64,000 bases of DNA from Micromonospora sp. NBC_01796 (GCF_035917455.1 NZ_CP109078.1:7114001-7178000); one strand, 5' to 3'; numbered from the stretch's first letter, positions 53,389 to 62,857 are shown. Made by a program: numbers and translations. The notes: generated by a model not told the origin, from the letters alone.

Positions 53389-54575
53389 CCGGACGTACCC
53401 GGGTGGGCATCGTCGGCGCGGGTCCGGCCGGCATGCTGGTGGCGGTCCTGCTGCAACGGGCCGGGATCGACTGTGTGGTGGTCGAGCGGCGCGACCGGGC
53501 CTACGTCGAACAACGTGCCCGCGGTGCCACGGTCGAACACCGGGTGGTGGAGCTGCTGCGCAGCCACGACCTCGCCGCGGGCCTCCTGGCCGCCGGTGCG
53601 GTCGAGGACCGGATCGAGTTCCGGATGGGCGGCCAGCGGTACCCGCTGGCCTACGACCCCGTCGCGGGTGGCCGGACGCACTACATCTACCCGCAGCAGT
53701 TCCTGGTCCGGGACCTGATCGACGCCTTCCTCGCCGCCGGTGGCGACCTGCGGTTCGAGACCTCCGCGGTGGCCATCGCCGACCTCGGCGGCGACCGGCC
53801 CCGGATCCTGCTCGAGCCGGACACCGGCACCGGCCCGACCGAGTTGCGCTGCGAGGTCGTGGTCGGGGCCGACGGCGAGTACGGCGTCGCCCGCCGAGCC
53901 GTTCCCCGGTCCGCGCTGAACGCGTACGAGTACCAGTACGACTACGCCTGGCTGGCCGTACTCGCCGAGGCCGCCCCGTCCAACGACTGTGTGATCAACG
54001 CGATCCACGAGTCGGGCTCCTGCGTACACGTGCGGCGAACACCGACGGTGAGCCGGTTCTACCTGCAGTGTCCCCGGGAGGACAGCCGGGCGGACTGGCC
54101 GGACGAGCGGATCTGGAAGGAGATCCGGATCCGGTTGACCCTGGACGGCCCGTGGACCCTGAACGAGGGCCCGATCCTGTCCACCAGCAGCGTACGGATG
54201 CGCAGCCTGGTCTGCGCACCACTGCGGTACGGCCCGCTCTTCCTGGCCGGCGACGCCGCCCACATCGTCCCGCCGGTCGGTGGCAAGGGCTTCAACATCG
54301 CGCTCGCCGACGCGGAGGAACTCGCCCTCGCCCTGGTGGAGCGGTTCACCGGTGGCACTCCTGCCCGGCTGGACGCCTACTCGGACACCAGGCTGGCCCG
54401 GATCTGGCGGGCCCAGGAGTTCGTCGGCTGGATGATGGACCTGGTCAACACGCCCGGTCTGGGCACGCGGGAGGCGCCGTTCCTGCACCGGGTGCAACGG
54501 GCCCGGTTGGAACGGATCTTCGCCTCCCCGTCGTACGCCGCCGCCTTTCTCGAGGACTACATCGGGTGGGAGTGA
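53385..54575 (+). CDS. FAD-dependent aromatic hydroxylase (4-hydroxybenzoate 3-monooxygenase-like)
   Basis: 396 residues. FAD-binding VGIVGAGPAGMLVAVLLQRAG at the N-terminus, ERRDRAYVEQRARGATVEHRVVELL as in PobA, the DG motif VVGADGEYGVAR (about 163-174), and the GD motif LFLAGDAAHIVPPVGGKGFNIALADA (about 285-310). PobA-like enzymes hydroxylate a phenol next to an acid or carbonyl; the substrate here may be a metabolite of the cluster. Overlaps the methyltransferase by 19 bp, convergent. Confidence 0.88.
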   Translation: MTGRTRVGIVGAGPAGMLVAVLLQRAGIDCVVVERRDRAYVEQRARGATVEHRVVELLRSHDLAAGLLAAGAVEDRIEFRMGGQRYPLAYDPVAGGRTHYIYPQQFLVRDLIDAFLAAGGDLRFETSAVAIADLGGDRPRILLEPDTGTGPTELRCEVVVGADGEYGVARRAVPRSALNAYEYQYDYAWLAVLAEAAPSNDCVINAIHESGSCVHVRRTPTVSRFYLQCPREDSRADWPDERIWKEIRIRLTLDGPWTLNEGPILSTSSVRMRSLVCAPLRYGPLFLAGDAAHIVPPVGGKGFNIALADAEELALALVERFTGGTPARLDAYSDTRLARIWRAQEFVGWMMDLVNTPGLGTREAPFLHRVQRARLERIFASPSYAAAFLEDYIGWE

Positions 54576-55582
54576 TCCTCGACCGTCTCGCCGGTCGGCC
54601 GGCTGTGCAGGATGTTCGTCGCCCGCCACTCGTCGCCGGTGGCGATCGTCAGCTCGTCCCCGGTGACCACCGCGACCGGGCTGGCCAGCGGGCTGTAGGA
54701 CTCCGTCGTCCACACCGGCACCCCGGCGTAGAGCAGTTCCTGGGTCCAGATCACCCCGGTCAGCCGCCCCGGCACCGCGGCCCGCAGCCGTACCTGCGGG
54801 GGGAAACCGGTGAAGGCTGGTGCGGAGTAGTCGAACGTGGCGAAGTCGTGTGCCTCGGTGAGCAGCCGCACGTCGGTACGCGGGAACCGGATGGCGCCCA
54901 TGGTGGTGGGGGAGCGCCAGGTGTGCGCCACCGCGTCGACGGGCCGCATCCGACGCATCGCCAGCCCCTCCCGTACCGCGTCGGTCACCGGCTGGAAGTC
55001 CAGGCCGTACGCGCCGCGCAGCACCGCGGCGGTCTCCTCCAGGTCGGTGAGTTCGGTGTGCAGGTCCCAGTCCCGCCGGTCACATCCGGTCGCCCGGTAG
55101 CGGACCGCGCCCGGCACGACCGTGGCACCGTCGGCGCAGAGCCGGTCCCGCAGCTCGAACACCAGTCGTGACCGACCCTCGTCGATCAGCGGATTGTTCG
55201 TGTGGATGAACGCCAGCAGCAGGTCGAACCCTTTCGGCGGGTCGAACGAGGACAACTCCAGGTCCGCCAGGTCGGCCTCGACGAACGAAAGCCGGTCACC
55301 CAGTCCGTTGTGCTCCGCTATTGCCCGGGCCAGGTCCACGTGGTGTCGGTCGACGCCGACGGCAGTGGCGGCACCGGCCGCCAACGCGATGAAGGAGAGG
55401 AGTCCGCTGCCGGTCCCGGCGTCGAGGACGCGCATTCCGGGGCGGACCGCGTCGGTGACCGCGCGCTGTACGTTCTGGCCCCGGTCGAGGCTCAACAACA
55501 GGCGTAGGTGCAGGTCCGGTGTAAAGGGGATGTCGACCGGTTCGGGCACGCCGAGTCTCCATTTCGGTGAGGGTGCGGTCAT
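54557..55582 (-). CDS. Class I SAM-dependent methyltransferase (PRMT-like)
   Basis: 341 residues. SAM motif I VLDAGTGSGLLSFIALAAGA (about 70-89), acidic VGVDRHHVDLA, and post-motif LSFVEADLADLEL; the second half is a beta-rich domain as in protein arginine methyltransferase-type enzymes. In actinomycete clusters such proteins often methylate small molecules. ATG 55582 chosen as the first in-frame ATG; a TTG lies at 55633. Divergent from the glycosyltransferase. Confidence 0.82.
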   Translation of the reverse strand: MTAPSPKWRLGVPEPVDIPFTPDLHLRLLLSLDRGQNVQRAVTDAVRPGMRVLDAGTGSGLLSFIALAAGAATAVGVDRHHVDLARAIAEHNGLGDRLSFVEADLADLELSSFDPPKGFDLLLAFIHTNNPLIDEGRSRLVFELRDRLCADGATVVPGAVRYRATGCDRRDWDLHTELTDLEETAAVLRGAYGLDFQPVTDAVREGLAMRRMRPVDAVAHTWRSPTTMGAIRFPRTDVRLLTEAHDFATFDYSAPAFTGFPPQVRLRAAVPGRLTGVIWTQELLYAGVPVWTTESYSPLASPVAVVTGDELTIATGDEWRATNILHSRPTGETVEDHSHPM

Positions 55583-55739
55583 TCCGGCTGGGAAGGGGGA
55601 AAATCGCCGGGGTAATGGCTGAGAAATTAGCAATCATGGATACCCGTGTCAACCATCGAAAGCGCCGCCGGACAGTCCGGTCAGGTGCTGATTCCGGCTA
55701 TCGGAAATACGTTTGACCAGCCAGTGGGGAGAAATTCGG

Positions 55740-56894
55740 ATGCGCGTTCTGTTCACCGTTTCGCCGGGGCTCGGCCACCTGTTCCCGACCATCTCGCTGG
55801 CCTGGGCGCTGCGTGCGGCCGGCCACGAGGTGCTGGTCGCCACCGCGGCCGAGGGGGTGGGTGCCGCGATCCGGGCCGGTCTGGCGGCGGTGGCCACCGC
55901 GCCGGACACGGCGATCGACGGGATCTTCGCCGGGACGGTGGGCGAACCGGCCGGGCGGGTACGCCGGATGCGGGAACGGGGCCGGCAGATCGCCCGCGCG
56001 GGTGGGCGTACCCACGATCTGCTGTTGCGGACCTTCGGGCAGGTGTCGGCGGTGATGGCCGACCGGACCGTACAACTGGCCCGGTGGTGGCGTCCGGACC
56101 TGGTGGTGCACTCCCGACTCCAGGGGACGGGCCTGCTGGTGGCGCGGATGCTCGACGTACCGGCGGTGGAGCACGGGTTCAACCTGCTGCGCGAGGACGA
56201 CTTCGCCGCCCGCTTCCTGCCGTACCTGGCGGAGAGTTTCGAGCGCCACGGGGTGCCGCTCGAACTGCCCCGCCGCGCGGTGATCCACGTCGCCCCGCCG
56301 GAGCTGATGTCCGGCAGCGGCACCGGCTGGTCCATGCGGTACGTGCCGTACAACGCCGGTGGCCTGTTGCCGGACTGGCTGTGGGAGCCGCCGACCCGGC
56401 CCCGGGTGCTGGTCACCCTCGGCACGGTGGTGCCCCGGCTGGCCGGGGTCGGCGGGCTGGCCGGGCTGCTGGCGTCGGCCGCACGGGTGGACGCCGAGTT
56501 CGTCCTGGCGCTGGGCGAGGACGCCGACCTGGCCACGCTGGGCCGGTTGCCGGGCAACGTACGTCCGGTGGGTTGGACCCCGCTGCACCCGATGCTGGCC
56601 AGTTGCGCCGCGGTGGTGCACCACGGCGGATCGGGCACCACCATGACCGCGCTCAGTGCCGGCGTCCCCCAACTGGTCCTGCCCCACGGTGCCGACCAGT
56701 TCGTCAACGCCGACCTGGTGGCCCGGCACGGCGTCGGTCGGCAGGTGGAGCCCGAGGAGGTCGACTCCGAGGTGCTGACCGCGGTGCTGCGCGACCGGTC
56801 GGTACGCGGGGCGGCCGAGGCGACTGCGCGGCGGATGAGCGAGCTTCCGGCCCCGGTCGACCTGGTCGACCGGCTGGTGGGCCTGGCGGGTTGA
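55740..56894 (+). CDS. Glycosyltransferase, GT1 family (natural-product type)
   Basis: 384 residues, GT-B fold. N-terminal MRVLFTVSPGLGHLFPTISLAWALRAAGHEV pattern and the C-terminal nucleotide-sugar motif HHGGSGTTMTALSAGVPQLVLPHGADQFVNA (about 298-328). Resembles glycosyltransferases that decorate polyketides and aromatic aglycones. ATG 55740 has GGGGA about 10 nt upstream and is preferred to the longer frame. With the neighbouring hydroxylase and methyltransferase it forms a small tailoring set; no sugar-biosynthesis genes are near. Confidence 0.88.
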   Translation: MRVLFTVSPGLGHLFPTISLAWALRAAGHEVLVATAAEGVGAAIRAGLAAVATAPDTAIDGIFAGTVGEPAGRVRRMRERGRQIARAGGRTHDLLLRTFGQVSAVMADRTVQLARWWRPDLVVHSRLQGTGLLVARMLDVPAVEHGFNLLREDDFAARFLPYLAESFERHGVPLELPRRAVIHVAPPELMSGSGTGWSMRYVPYNAGGLLPDWLWEPPTRPRVLVTLGTVVPRLAGVGGLAGLLASAARVDAEFVLALGEDADLATLGRLPGNVRPVGWTPLHPMLASCAAVVHHGGSGTTMTALSAGVPQLVLPHGADQFVNADLVARHGVGRQVEPEEVDSEVLTAVLRDRSVRGAAEATARRMSELPAPVDLVDRLVGLAG

Positions 56895-56999
56895 GACGAG
56901 ACCTTACCGCCGCCGGCCGGGGACGGGTACGCGGCTCGGGCGAGTGTGTCGTGCGGAACTTTCGGGCATCAGACCCGCTTCCAGCAGCGTTTCAGGTTG

Positions 57000-57049
57000 T
57001 AGCTTAGCTAGCCCAAGGATAGGTGCTCGGACTTTAGAAGCTACTAGCT
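57000..57049. promoter_or_regulatory. AT-rich leader with two palindromes upstream of PAP2 gene
   Basis: TAGCTTAGCTA (57000-57010) and AGCTACTAGCT (57039-57049) are each palindromic around one central base and can also pair with each other. They occupy an unusually AT-rich patch 35-84 bp before the PAP2 ATG, with TTGTAG/TAGGTG as a weak -35/-10 pair nearby. Confidence 0.35.
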
Positions 57050-57083
57050 GGTAAAAAGCAGATCAACCGTGGGGACAACCACC

Positions 57084-58328
57084 ATGCCCGTACCCCTCGC
57101 AGAGTTCGGCCCGGCGCCCGCGCGGCACCCCGTCGATGTCGCGCCCCCACCGACCGCCGTCGGCCCCGCCATCGAGGTACGGCATCCCGTCCCCGTCCCG
57201 GCCCGGCGGCAGCGCGCCCTCCCGTACGCGCTCGGGGCGCTCCGGGAACTGCTCCTGGTCGCCGCGCTCTGGGCCGCGTACAGCCTGGGCCGGCTCATCG
57301 CCGACGGTCACGTACCCGCGGCGATGGCCAACGCCCACCGGGTCTGGGACCTCGAGCGGGCCCTGGGCCTGCCCGACGAGGGGAGCCTGCAACACCTGCT
57401 CGCGCAGAGCGAGACACTCCTGCGCACCGCGAACAGCTACTACGCGTACGTGCACTTCCCGGCGACCGTCGCCTTCCTGGTCTGGCTGTACCTGCGCCGG
57501 CCCGGTTACTACCGCCGGGCCCGGAACACCCTCGCCACCCTGACCGGCGTGGCCCTGGTGGTCCACCTGATCTTCCCGCTCGCCCCGCCCCGCATGCTCG
57601 CCGAAACCGGCATGATCGACACCGCCGCCCGGTACGGGCCGTCGGTCTACGGCTCACCGACGGCCGACGACCTCACCAACCAGTACGCCGCCATGCCCTC
57701 GCTGCACGTCGGCTGGGCGCTGCTGGTCGCCGCCGGACTCATCGCCGTGACCCGGAGCCGGTGGCGCTGGCTGTGGCTGATCCACCCGGCCATCACCCTG
57801 GTCGTGGTGGTCGCCACCGCCAACCACTACTGGCTCGACGGCATCGTCGCCGCCACCATCCTCGCGCTCATCCCGCTCCTGCTCCCCGCACTGCGCCCCA
57901 CCCCGGCGATCGCCGGGCACCGCGCCGGTGGCCGCGCCGTCCGGGAGCACACCGGCAACCTCGTCCGGCAGCGTGGTGCGACGGGGCACCGCCTCGTCTG
58001 GCACCGGGGCGCAACGGGTCGCGGCACCGTACGGCACCGTGCCGCCCGGACCGCGAAGGCGGTGGTCCGGCATCGCGGCCGACCCGGACGGAACCGGACC
58101 CTGCGCCGGATCGGTGTCGCGGTCGCCGGCGGGGCGGTCATCCTGGCCGGACTCGCCATGCTGGTGCTGCCCGGACCCGGTTGGCTGACCATCTTCGCCG
58201 GCCTGTCCCTGCTCGGTCGGGAGTTCCCCTGGGCGAAACGACTGGCCGACCGGCCCCGGCGCGGGCTCGTCCGGGTGCGCGACCGGGTACGCGGATCGCG
58301 CGTCTGGCAGCGGGTACGGGCGCGGTGA
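57084..58328 (+). CDS. PAP2 phosphatase fused to PGPGW (TIGR02611) membrane domain
   Basis: 414 residues. The PAP2 part (about 40-260) has six membrane helices and the AUR1/PAP2-like catalytic triad motifs: LAPPRML (variant of KxxxxxxRP), AAMPSLHVGWAL (variant PSGH) and ANHYWLDGIVAA (histidine nucleophile). A 60-residue Arg-rich linker (about 285-340, RHRAARTAKAVVRHRG) joins a C-terminal domain with VLPGPGWLTIFAGLSLLGREFPWA, the PGPGW family. ATG 57084 has GGGGAC 7-12 nt upstream; a GTG at 57069 is possible. Likely acts on a lipid phosphate at the membrane. Confidence 0.82.
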   Translation: MPVPLAEFGPAPARHPVDVAPPPTAVGPAIEVRHPVPVPARRQRALPYALGALRELLLVAALWAAYSLGRLIADGHVPAAMANAHRVWDLERALGLPDEGSLQHLLAQSETLLRTANSYYAYVHFPATVAFLVWLYLRRPGYYRRARNTLATLTGVALVVHLIFPLAPPRMLAETGMIDTAARYGPSVYGSPTADDLTNQYAAMPSLHVGWALLVAAGLIAVTRSRWRWLWLIHPAITLVVVVATANHYWLDGIVAATILALIPLLLPALRPTPAIAGHRAGGRAVREHTGNLVRQRGATGHRLVWHRGATGRGTVRHRAARTAKAVVRHRGRPGRNRTLRRIGVAVAGGAVILAGLAMLVLPGPGWLTIFAGLSLLGREFPWAKRLADRPRRGLVRVRDRVRGSRVWQRVRAR

Positions 58329-58374
58329 GTCCCGCCCGCCCCGCCGGAGCCCGCCCGGCGTCCCAGGAAAACTC

Positions 58375-59337
58375 GTGAAGACGAAGGAAGCGCAGACCGT
58401 GAACAGCATCAGCAGTCGCATCCTCACCGTTTCGCTGACCCTGGCCGGCGTGAAGCGGTGGCAGTTCGCGCCCAAGCGATTCATCGGTGCCTCGGCCCCG
58501 CCGAGAGACCCGAACGGACACCGTCCACCGATCCTGCGGCACGTCACGGTGGAGCGGCAGGACTTCGAGAACTGGCCGACGTACGTGGTCACGCCGGTCT
58601 CCGGTGGCGACGCCGGGCAGATCCTCTACCTGCACGGCGGCGCGTACGCGACCGAGATCGGCGCCGGGCACTGGAACCTCGTCGCCCGGCTCGCCGAGCG
58701 GACCAACCGCACCGTCACCGTGCCGATCTACCCACTGACCCCCGAGTACGGTCACCGGGACGTGTTCCCGACCCTCCAACGCCTCTACCGGCGGGTCGCG
58801 GCGCTCGGGGCGGCGGACCGGCTCGCGGTGGTCGGCGACTCGGCCGGCGCCGGCATGGCGCTCGCGCTGGTGCAGTCGCTGCCGGTGGGCGAAGCCCGAC
58901 CCGGCGACCTGGTCCTGCTCTCGCCCTGGCTCGACGCGACCATGACCAACCCGGACATCCCCGCGATCGCGCCCCGCGACCCGCTCCTGAAACCCGCCCA
59001 CCTCAGGTCCCTGGGGCACCTGTACGCCCTGCCGGACCTGCCCTCGGTGGCCGAGGTCAGCCCGATCAACGGTCCGCTGCGCGACCTCGGCCGGGTGACC
59101 CTGTTCACCGGCACCAGGGACGTGCTCAACCCGGACGCCCGGCGGCTGCGGCAACTCGCCGCCGACCAGGGCACCGACATCGTCCTGCGCGAGTACCCGG
59201 GCATGCTGCACGACTGGGTGCTCACCCCGATACCCGAGGCCAGGCGGGTCATCGCGGAGATCGCCGAGGTGCTGGGGCAGCCCCAGCCCGCCGGGACCCC
59301 GGCCATTCCGGCGGCCCCGGTCGAACTCCGGTCCTGA
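58375..59337 (+). CDS. Alpha/beta hydrolase of the hormone-sensitive lipase type
   Basis: 320 residues. Oxyanion motif LYLHGGAYATE (HGGAY, about 84), nucleophile GDSAGAGMALALVQ (Ser about 161), acid in LFTGTRDVLNPDARRL (about 245), and histidine in YPGMLHDWVLTP (about 275). An esterase or carboxylesterase; substrate unknown. GTG start with AGGAAAA about 6 nt upstream; 46 bp after the PAP2 gene on the same strand, so possibly co-transcribed. Confidence 0.87.
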   Translation: MKTKEAQTVNSISSRILTVSLTLAGVKRWQFAPKRFIGASAPPRDPNGHRPPILRHVTVERQDFENWPTYVVTPVSGGDAGQILYLHGGAYATEIGAGHWNLVARLAERTNRTVTVPIYPLTPEYGHRDVFPTLQRLYRRVAALGAADRLAVVGDSAGAGMALALVQSLPVGEARPGDLVLLSPWLDATMTNPDIPAIAPRDPLLKPAHLRSLGHLYALPDLPSVAEVSPINGPLRDLGRVTLFTGTRDVLNPDARRLRQLAADQGTDIVLREYPGMLHDWVLTPIPEARRVIAEIAEVLGQPQPAGTPAIPAAPVELRS

Positions 59338-59360
59338 TCCCGTACGGGCGGCCGTGGGTC

Positions 59361-61088
59361 CTACTCGCGGCTGCCCTCCCGGTCCCGGCGTACGGTCGCC
59401 TTGCGGCCCTTGATGGTGGTACCGCGCAGCCGGGTGATCACCTCGTCGGCTGCCGCCTGCGGCACCTCGACCAGCGAGAACCGGTCGGCGATCTCGATCG
59501 AGCCGATCTCCCGCCCGCTCACCCGGGTCTCGCCGGTGATCGCACCGACCAGGTCCTGCGGCCGGATGCCGGACCGCCGCCCCACCCCGATGAACAGGCA
59601 GGTCATGTTGCCCTGGCGGGGTCGCGCGGCACGCTGGCCGTCCCGCCCGCGACTGTCCCGCGACGTCCGGCCGTCCCGTTCGCCCCGGAGCGTGACCTGC
59701 GGGATCTCCTCGTCGTCGACCGGCACTCCGGACGCCTCGTGGGCCAGCTTCACCGCCGCCAGCGCCACCTCCATCACGTCGAACTCGTCGGTCAGCGTCT
59801 CCACGATCACCCGGAACTGCTCCAGGTCGTCCTCCAGCAGACTCTCCTGCAGGGCCGCCCGGGTCAGCTCCAACCGTCGGGTACGCATGTCCGCGACCGT
59901 CGGTACCCGGTCGATCGAGATCCGCTGGCCGGTGACCCGCTCGATGGTCTTGAGCATCCGGTGCTCACGCGGCTCCGCGAGGGTGATCGCCACACCTTGC
60001 CGGCCGGCCCGACCGACCCGCCCGATCCGGTGCACGTACGACTCCGGCGCAGACGGGACGTCGTAGTTGAACACGTGCGTGAGCTGCTCGATGTCCAGCC
60101 CACGGGCGGCCACGTCGGTGGCGACCAGAAGATCCGCGGTCCCGGTACGCAGCCGCCCCATCACCCGGTCGCGCTGCTCCTGGCTCATCCCGCCGTGCAG
60201 CGCCTCGGCGCGGTAACCCCGCCCGTTCATCGTCTCGGTGAGCCGGTCCACCTCTTCCCGGCTGCGGCAGAAGACGATCGCGGCGGTGGGCGACTCGGCG
60301 TCCAGCACCCGTCCCAGCGCCGCCGGCTTGTGCGCCCGCGCCACCACGTACGCGGTCTGCCGGACCAGCGGCGCGGTGCCGGTCGGCGTCGACGCCCGGC
60401 CGATCTCGATCCGTACCGGGGTCCGCAGGTGCTGGCGGGCCATGCCGTCGATCCGGGCCGGCATGGTGGCCGAGAACAGCACCGTCTGCCGTTGCTCCGG
60501 AGTCTGCGCCAGGATCGCCTCGATGTCCTCGGCGAAGCCCATGTCGAGCATCTCGTCCGCCTCGTCCAGCACCACCGTGGCGAGCTCTCCGAGCCGCAGC
60601 GTGCCCCGGGCGATGTGGTCCAGCGCCCGGCCCGGAGTGGCGACGACCACGTCCACCCCGCCGTCGAGGACCCGAAGCTGCCGGCCGATCGGCTGGCCAC
60701 CGTAGATGGGCAGCACCCGGACGCCGAGTTCCCGGCCGTAGCGGTGCACCGCCTCGGAGACCTGCACGGCCAGTTCGCGGGTCGGCACCAGGACCAGCGC
60801 CACCGGGTCACCGGAGCGGCGGTCCGCCGGCATCCGGTGCAGCAGCGGGAGCGCGAAGGCGGCCGTCTTCCCGGTACCGGTGGCCGCCTGGCCGAGCAGG
60901 TCCTGCCCGGCCAGCAGCGGCGGGATCGTCTCCCGCTGGATCGCGGTCGGTTCCTCGTAGCCGAGGGCGCTCAGCGCGCCCAGCAGCTCGGCCCGCAACC
61001 CGAGGTCGGCGAAGGTGCCGGACCCGTCGTCGTCGCCAACGCCATCGACGGGGGTTGCTGGATCGGGCTGTACGGTCTCGGAACTCAT
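59361..61088 (-). CDS. deaD: DEAD-box RNA helicase (CsdA/DeaD class)
   Basis: 575 residues. Q motif GYEEPTAIQ, motif I AATGTGKT (about 68-75), motif II LDEADEM, motif III SAT, and motif VI YVHRIGRVGRAGRQG (about 357-371). The C-terminus (about 495-575) is a DbpA/CsdA-type RNA-binding domain (LFIGVGRRSGIRPQDLVGAI... and SLVEVPQAAADEVI). Remodels rRNA and mRNA, often induced by cold. Confidence 0.92.
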   Translation of the reverse strand: MSSETVQPDPATPVDGVGDDDGSGTFADLGLRAELLGALSALGYEEPTAIQRETIPPLLAGQDLLGQAATGTGKTAAFALPLLHRMPADRRSGDPVALVLVPTRELAVQVSEAVHRYGRELGVRVLPIYGGQPIGRQLRVLDGGVDVVVATPGRALDHIARGTLRLGELATVVLDEADEMLDMGFAEDIEAILAQTPEQRQTVLFSATMPARIDGMARQHLRTPVRIEIGRASTPTGTAPLVRQTAYVVARAHKPAALGRVLDAESPTAAIVFCRSREEVDRLTETMNGRGYRAEALHGGMSQEQRDRVMGRLRTGTADLLVATDVAARGLDIEQLTHVFNYDVPSAPESYVHRIGRVGRAGRQGVAITLAEPREHRMLKTIERVTGQRISIDRVPTVADMRTRRLELTRAALQESLLEDDLEQFRVIVETLTDEFDVMEVALAAVKLAHEASGVPVDDEEIPQVTLRGERDGRTSRDSRGRDGQRAARPRQGNMTCLFIGVGRRSGIRPQDLVGAITGETRVSGREIGSIEIADRFSLVEVPQAAADEVITRLRGTTIKGRKATVRRDREGSRE

Positions 61089-61241
61089 ACCCCCAAGCTT
61101 TTCATTACCCCTGTTGGCGTGTTTCGACTACCGGTGTACCTGGCCGGCAGGGGCCTGTGCTTACCGGCCGGGACTGAGCCCCGCGACTCAGGCGGCGGGG
61201 GCCGGACCCGGTGAGAATGACCGGCATGAGACCTGTCCCGC

Positions 61242-61277
61242 GGCGCCCCACCACCGACGTCACGATGGTGAGGCGCC
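61242..61277 (-). terminator. Terminator of the M28 peptidase gene
   Basis: GGCGCC (61242-61247) pairs with GGCGCC (61272-61277), continued by CACCA/TGGTG after one mismatch; 12-nt loop. It starts 12 bp beyond the stop of the peptidase gene. Confidence 0.6.
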
Positions 61278-61289
61278 GGACGGCCGGTG

Positions 61290-62738
61290 TCAGCTTCCGG
61301 GCTGGGGGAAGGCGACCGGGCTGCGGTGTCCGGCCCGGTCCACCGCCCGGATGCCGAAGAAGACGTTGTCCTTGGACAGGTCGACGGTCACCGTGGTGAC
61401 GTCGCCGACCTCGATCGCGTGCGTCCACTCCGGCTCGGTCGTCTCCCGCCAGAGCACCTCGTAACCGGCCAGGTCCGGCTCCGTACCGCGCTCCCAGCGC
61501 AGTTCGGTGTCGTTGGTCAGGTTGGTGGTCACGATCGTCGCCCGCTTCGGCGTACCGGGGGCCTGGGCCAGTGACCACAGCACCGCGCCGTTCACCCGGG
61601 CCACCCGGGTGATGTAACCGAAGTCGCAGAACTCCGGCAGGTCACCGAACTGCTTGCCGTCCACCACCCGTACGTCCTGGTGCTGGTGGGCGAAGTCCTC
61701 GTTCGGCTCGGTGAACCGGCCCGCCGGCCAGCCCTCCCGCAGGAACGCGATGTGGTCGCTGCCGCGCAGGTAGCGGTCCCGCCGGTAGATCACCCGTACG
61801 TTCATCCCGGTGGCGCTGTTGTCCGCCACGTCGCTGACGAACCGGGCGAGCTGCCGCGACGGCGAGTCGTTCTCCCCGCCGACCGACTGCCGGGTGCTCG
61901 CCTGCCCCGGGGTTTCCGAGGTCGGCACCCCCTCCGCGAACAGGCGTACCGACTTCGGGTCGCGGGTGCCGTCGTCGGCCCGGCTGCTGCCGACGATGTC
62001 GTTGCTGAACATGCCCTGGATGTCGGTGGCGGCGGCCTTGTACTGCTGGGCGAGGTAGGTCGACCCGTACAGGTTCTGCTCCTCGCCGGCGACGGCGGCG
62101 AAGACGACGGTCGCCTCCAGCGGCCGGGTGGACATCACCCGGGCCAGTTCCATCAGTACCGCCACCCCGGAGGCGTCGTCGTCCGCGCCCGGGGCGTCAC
62201 TGGTGAAGTCCATGACGTCGGTGCACCGGGAGTCGTAGTGACCCGTGATCACGTACACCCGGTCCGGGGAGGTGGTGCCGCGCAGGGTCGCGACCACGTT
62301 GGTGATCCGGGTCGGCACCGGGATCCGGGACGCCGGCTGCTGGATGTACGACTGCAACTCGACCGTCAGCCGGCCCCCGGAGCCCGCCACGTAGCTCTGC
62401 AACTGCTGGTGGATCCAGTCCCGGGCGGCACCGATCCCACGCTGCGGATCATCCTGGCTCGACAGGGTGTGCCGGGTGCCGAACGCGGCCAGCCGACGCA
62501 CGATCGCCTCGATCCGCCGCTGGTCGACCTCCTCCAGCAGCCGCCGCAACTCCCGGTCGGGGGACTGCGGCCGGACCGGTCGGCCGGGGCCGTCCTCCCC
62601 GCCGTGACCGCCAGCGGCGGCGGGGTCGGCGACCAGTGGCACCGTCACCGCCGCGGCGGCGGTGACGGTGGCGGCGGAGAGGAAGGTACGGCGGGTCGGC
62701 TTCGTGGGCTGTGGGCCGTGTGACTCGTCAGATGCCAT
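61290..62738 (-). CDS. Tat-exported M28 family metallopeptidase with C-terminal fibronectin III-like domain
   Basis: 482 residues. Twin-arginine signal TRRTFLSAATVTAAAAVTVP (about 15-34) with signal cleavage near AAAGG. M28 zinc ligands: His in ITGHYDSRC, Asp in DAPGADDDASGV, Glu in AAVAGEEQNLYGS (base and ligand), Asp in SNDIVGSSR and a late His in HQHQDVRVV. The last ~95 residues (TIVTTNLTNDTELRWERGTEPDLAGYEVLWR...) form a fibronectin III-like domain. Likely an extracellular aminopeptidase. ATG 62738 chosen at the start of the Tat signal. Confidence 0.9.
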   Translation of the reverse strand: MASDESHGPQPTKPTRRTFLSAATVTAAAAVTVPLVADPAAAGGHGGEDGPGRPVRPQSPDRELRRLLEEVDQRRIEAIVRRLAAFGTRHTLSSQDDPQRGIGAARDWIHQQLQSYVAGSGGRLTVELQSYIQQPASRIPVPTRITNVVATLRGTTSPDRVYVITGHYDSRCTDVMDFTSDAPGADDDASGVAVLMELARVMSTRPLEATVVFAAVAGEEQNLYGSTYLAQQYKAAATDIQGMFSNDIVGSSRADDGTRDPKSVRLFAEGVPTSETPGQASTRQSVGGENDSPSRQLARFVSDVADNSATGMNVRVIYRRDRYLRGSDHIAFLREGWPAGRFTEPNEDFAHQHQDVRVVDGKQFGDLPEFCDFGYITRVARVNGAVLWSLAQAPGTPKRATIVTTNLTNDTELRWERGTEPDLAGYEVLWRETTEPEWTHAIEVGDVTTVTVDLSKDNVFFGIRAVDRAGHRSPVAFPQPGS

Positions 62739-62857
62739 GAGATCATCGTCATCAATCGACGTGATGGGTGTCAATGCCCGTGATCGTCCCGGACCGGCCG
62801 TCCGAACCGGCCCACGGGCCGAGGTTTGTCCCGCTTGTGCCAGGGAACGGCAGCGGC

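Noticed and set aside
58458-61214. A 918-codon open frame on the plus strand
   Set aside because: It is antisense to the DEAD-box helicase and out of frame with the esterase; the translation is low-complexity Arg/Gly/Pro-rich, as expected for shadows in high-GC DNA.
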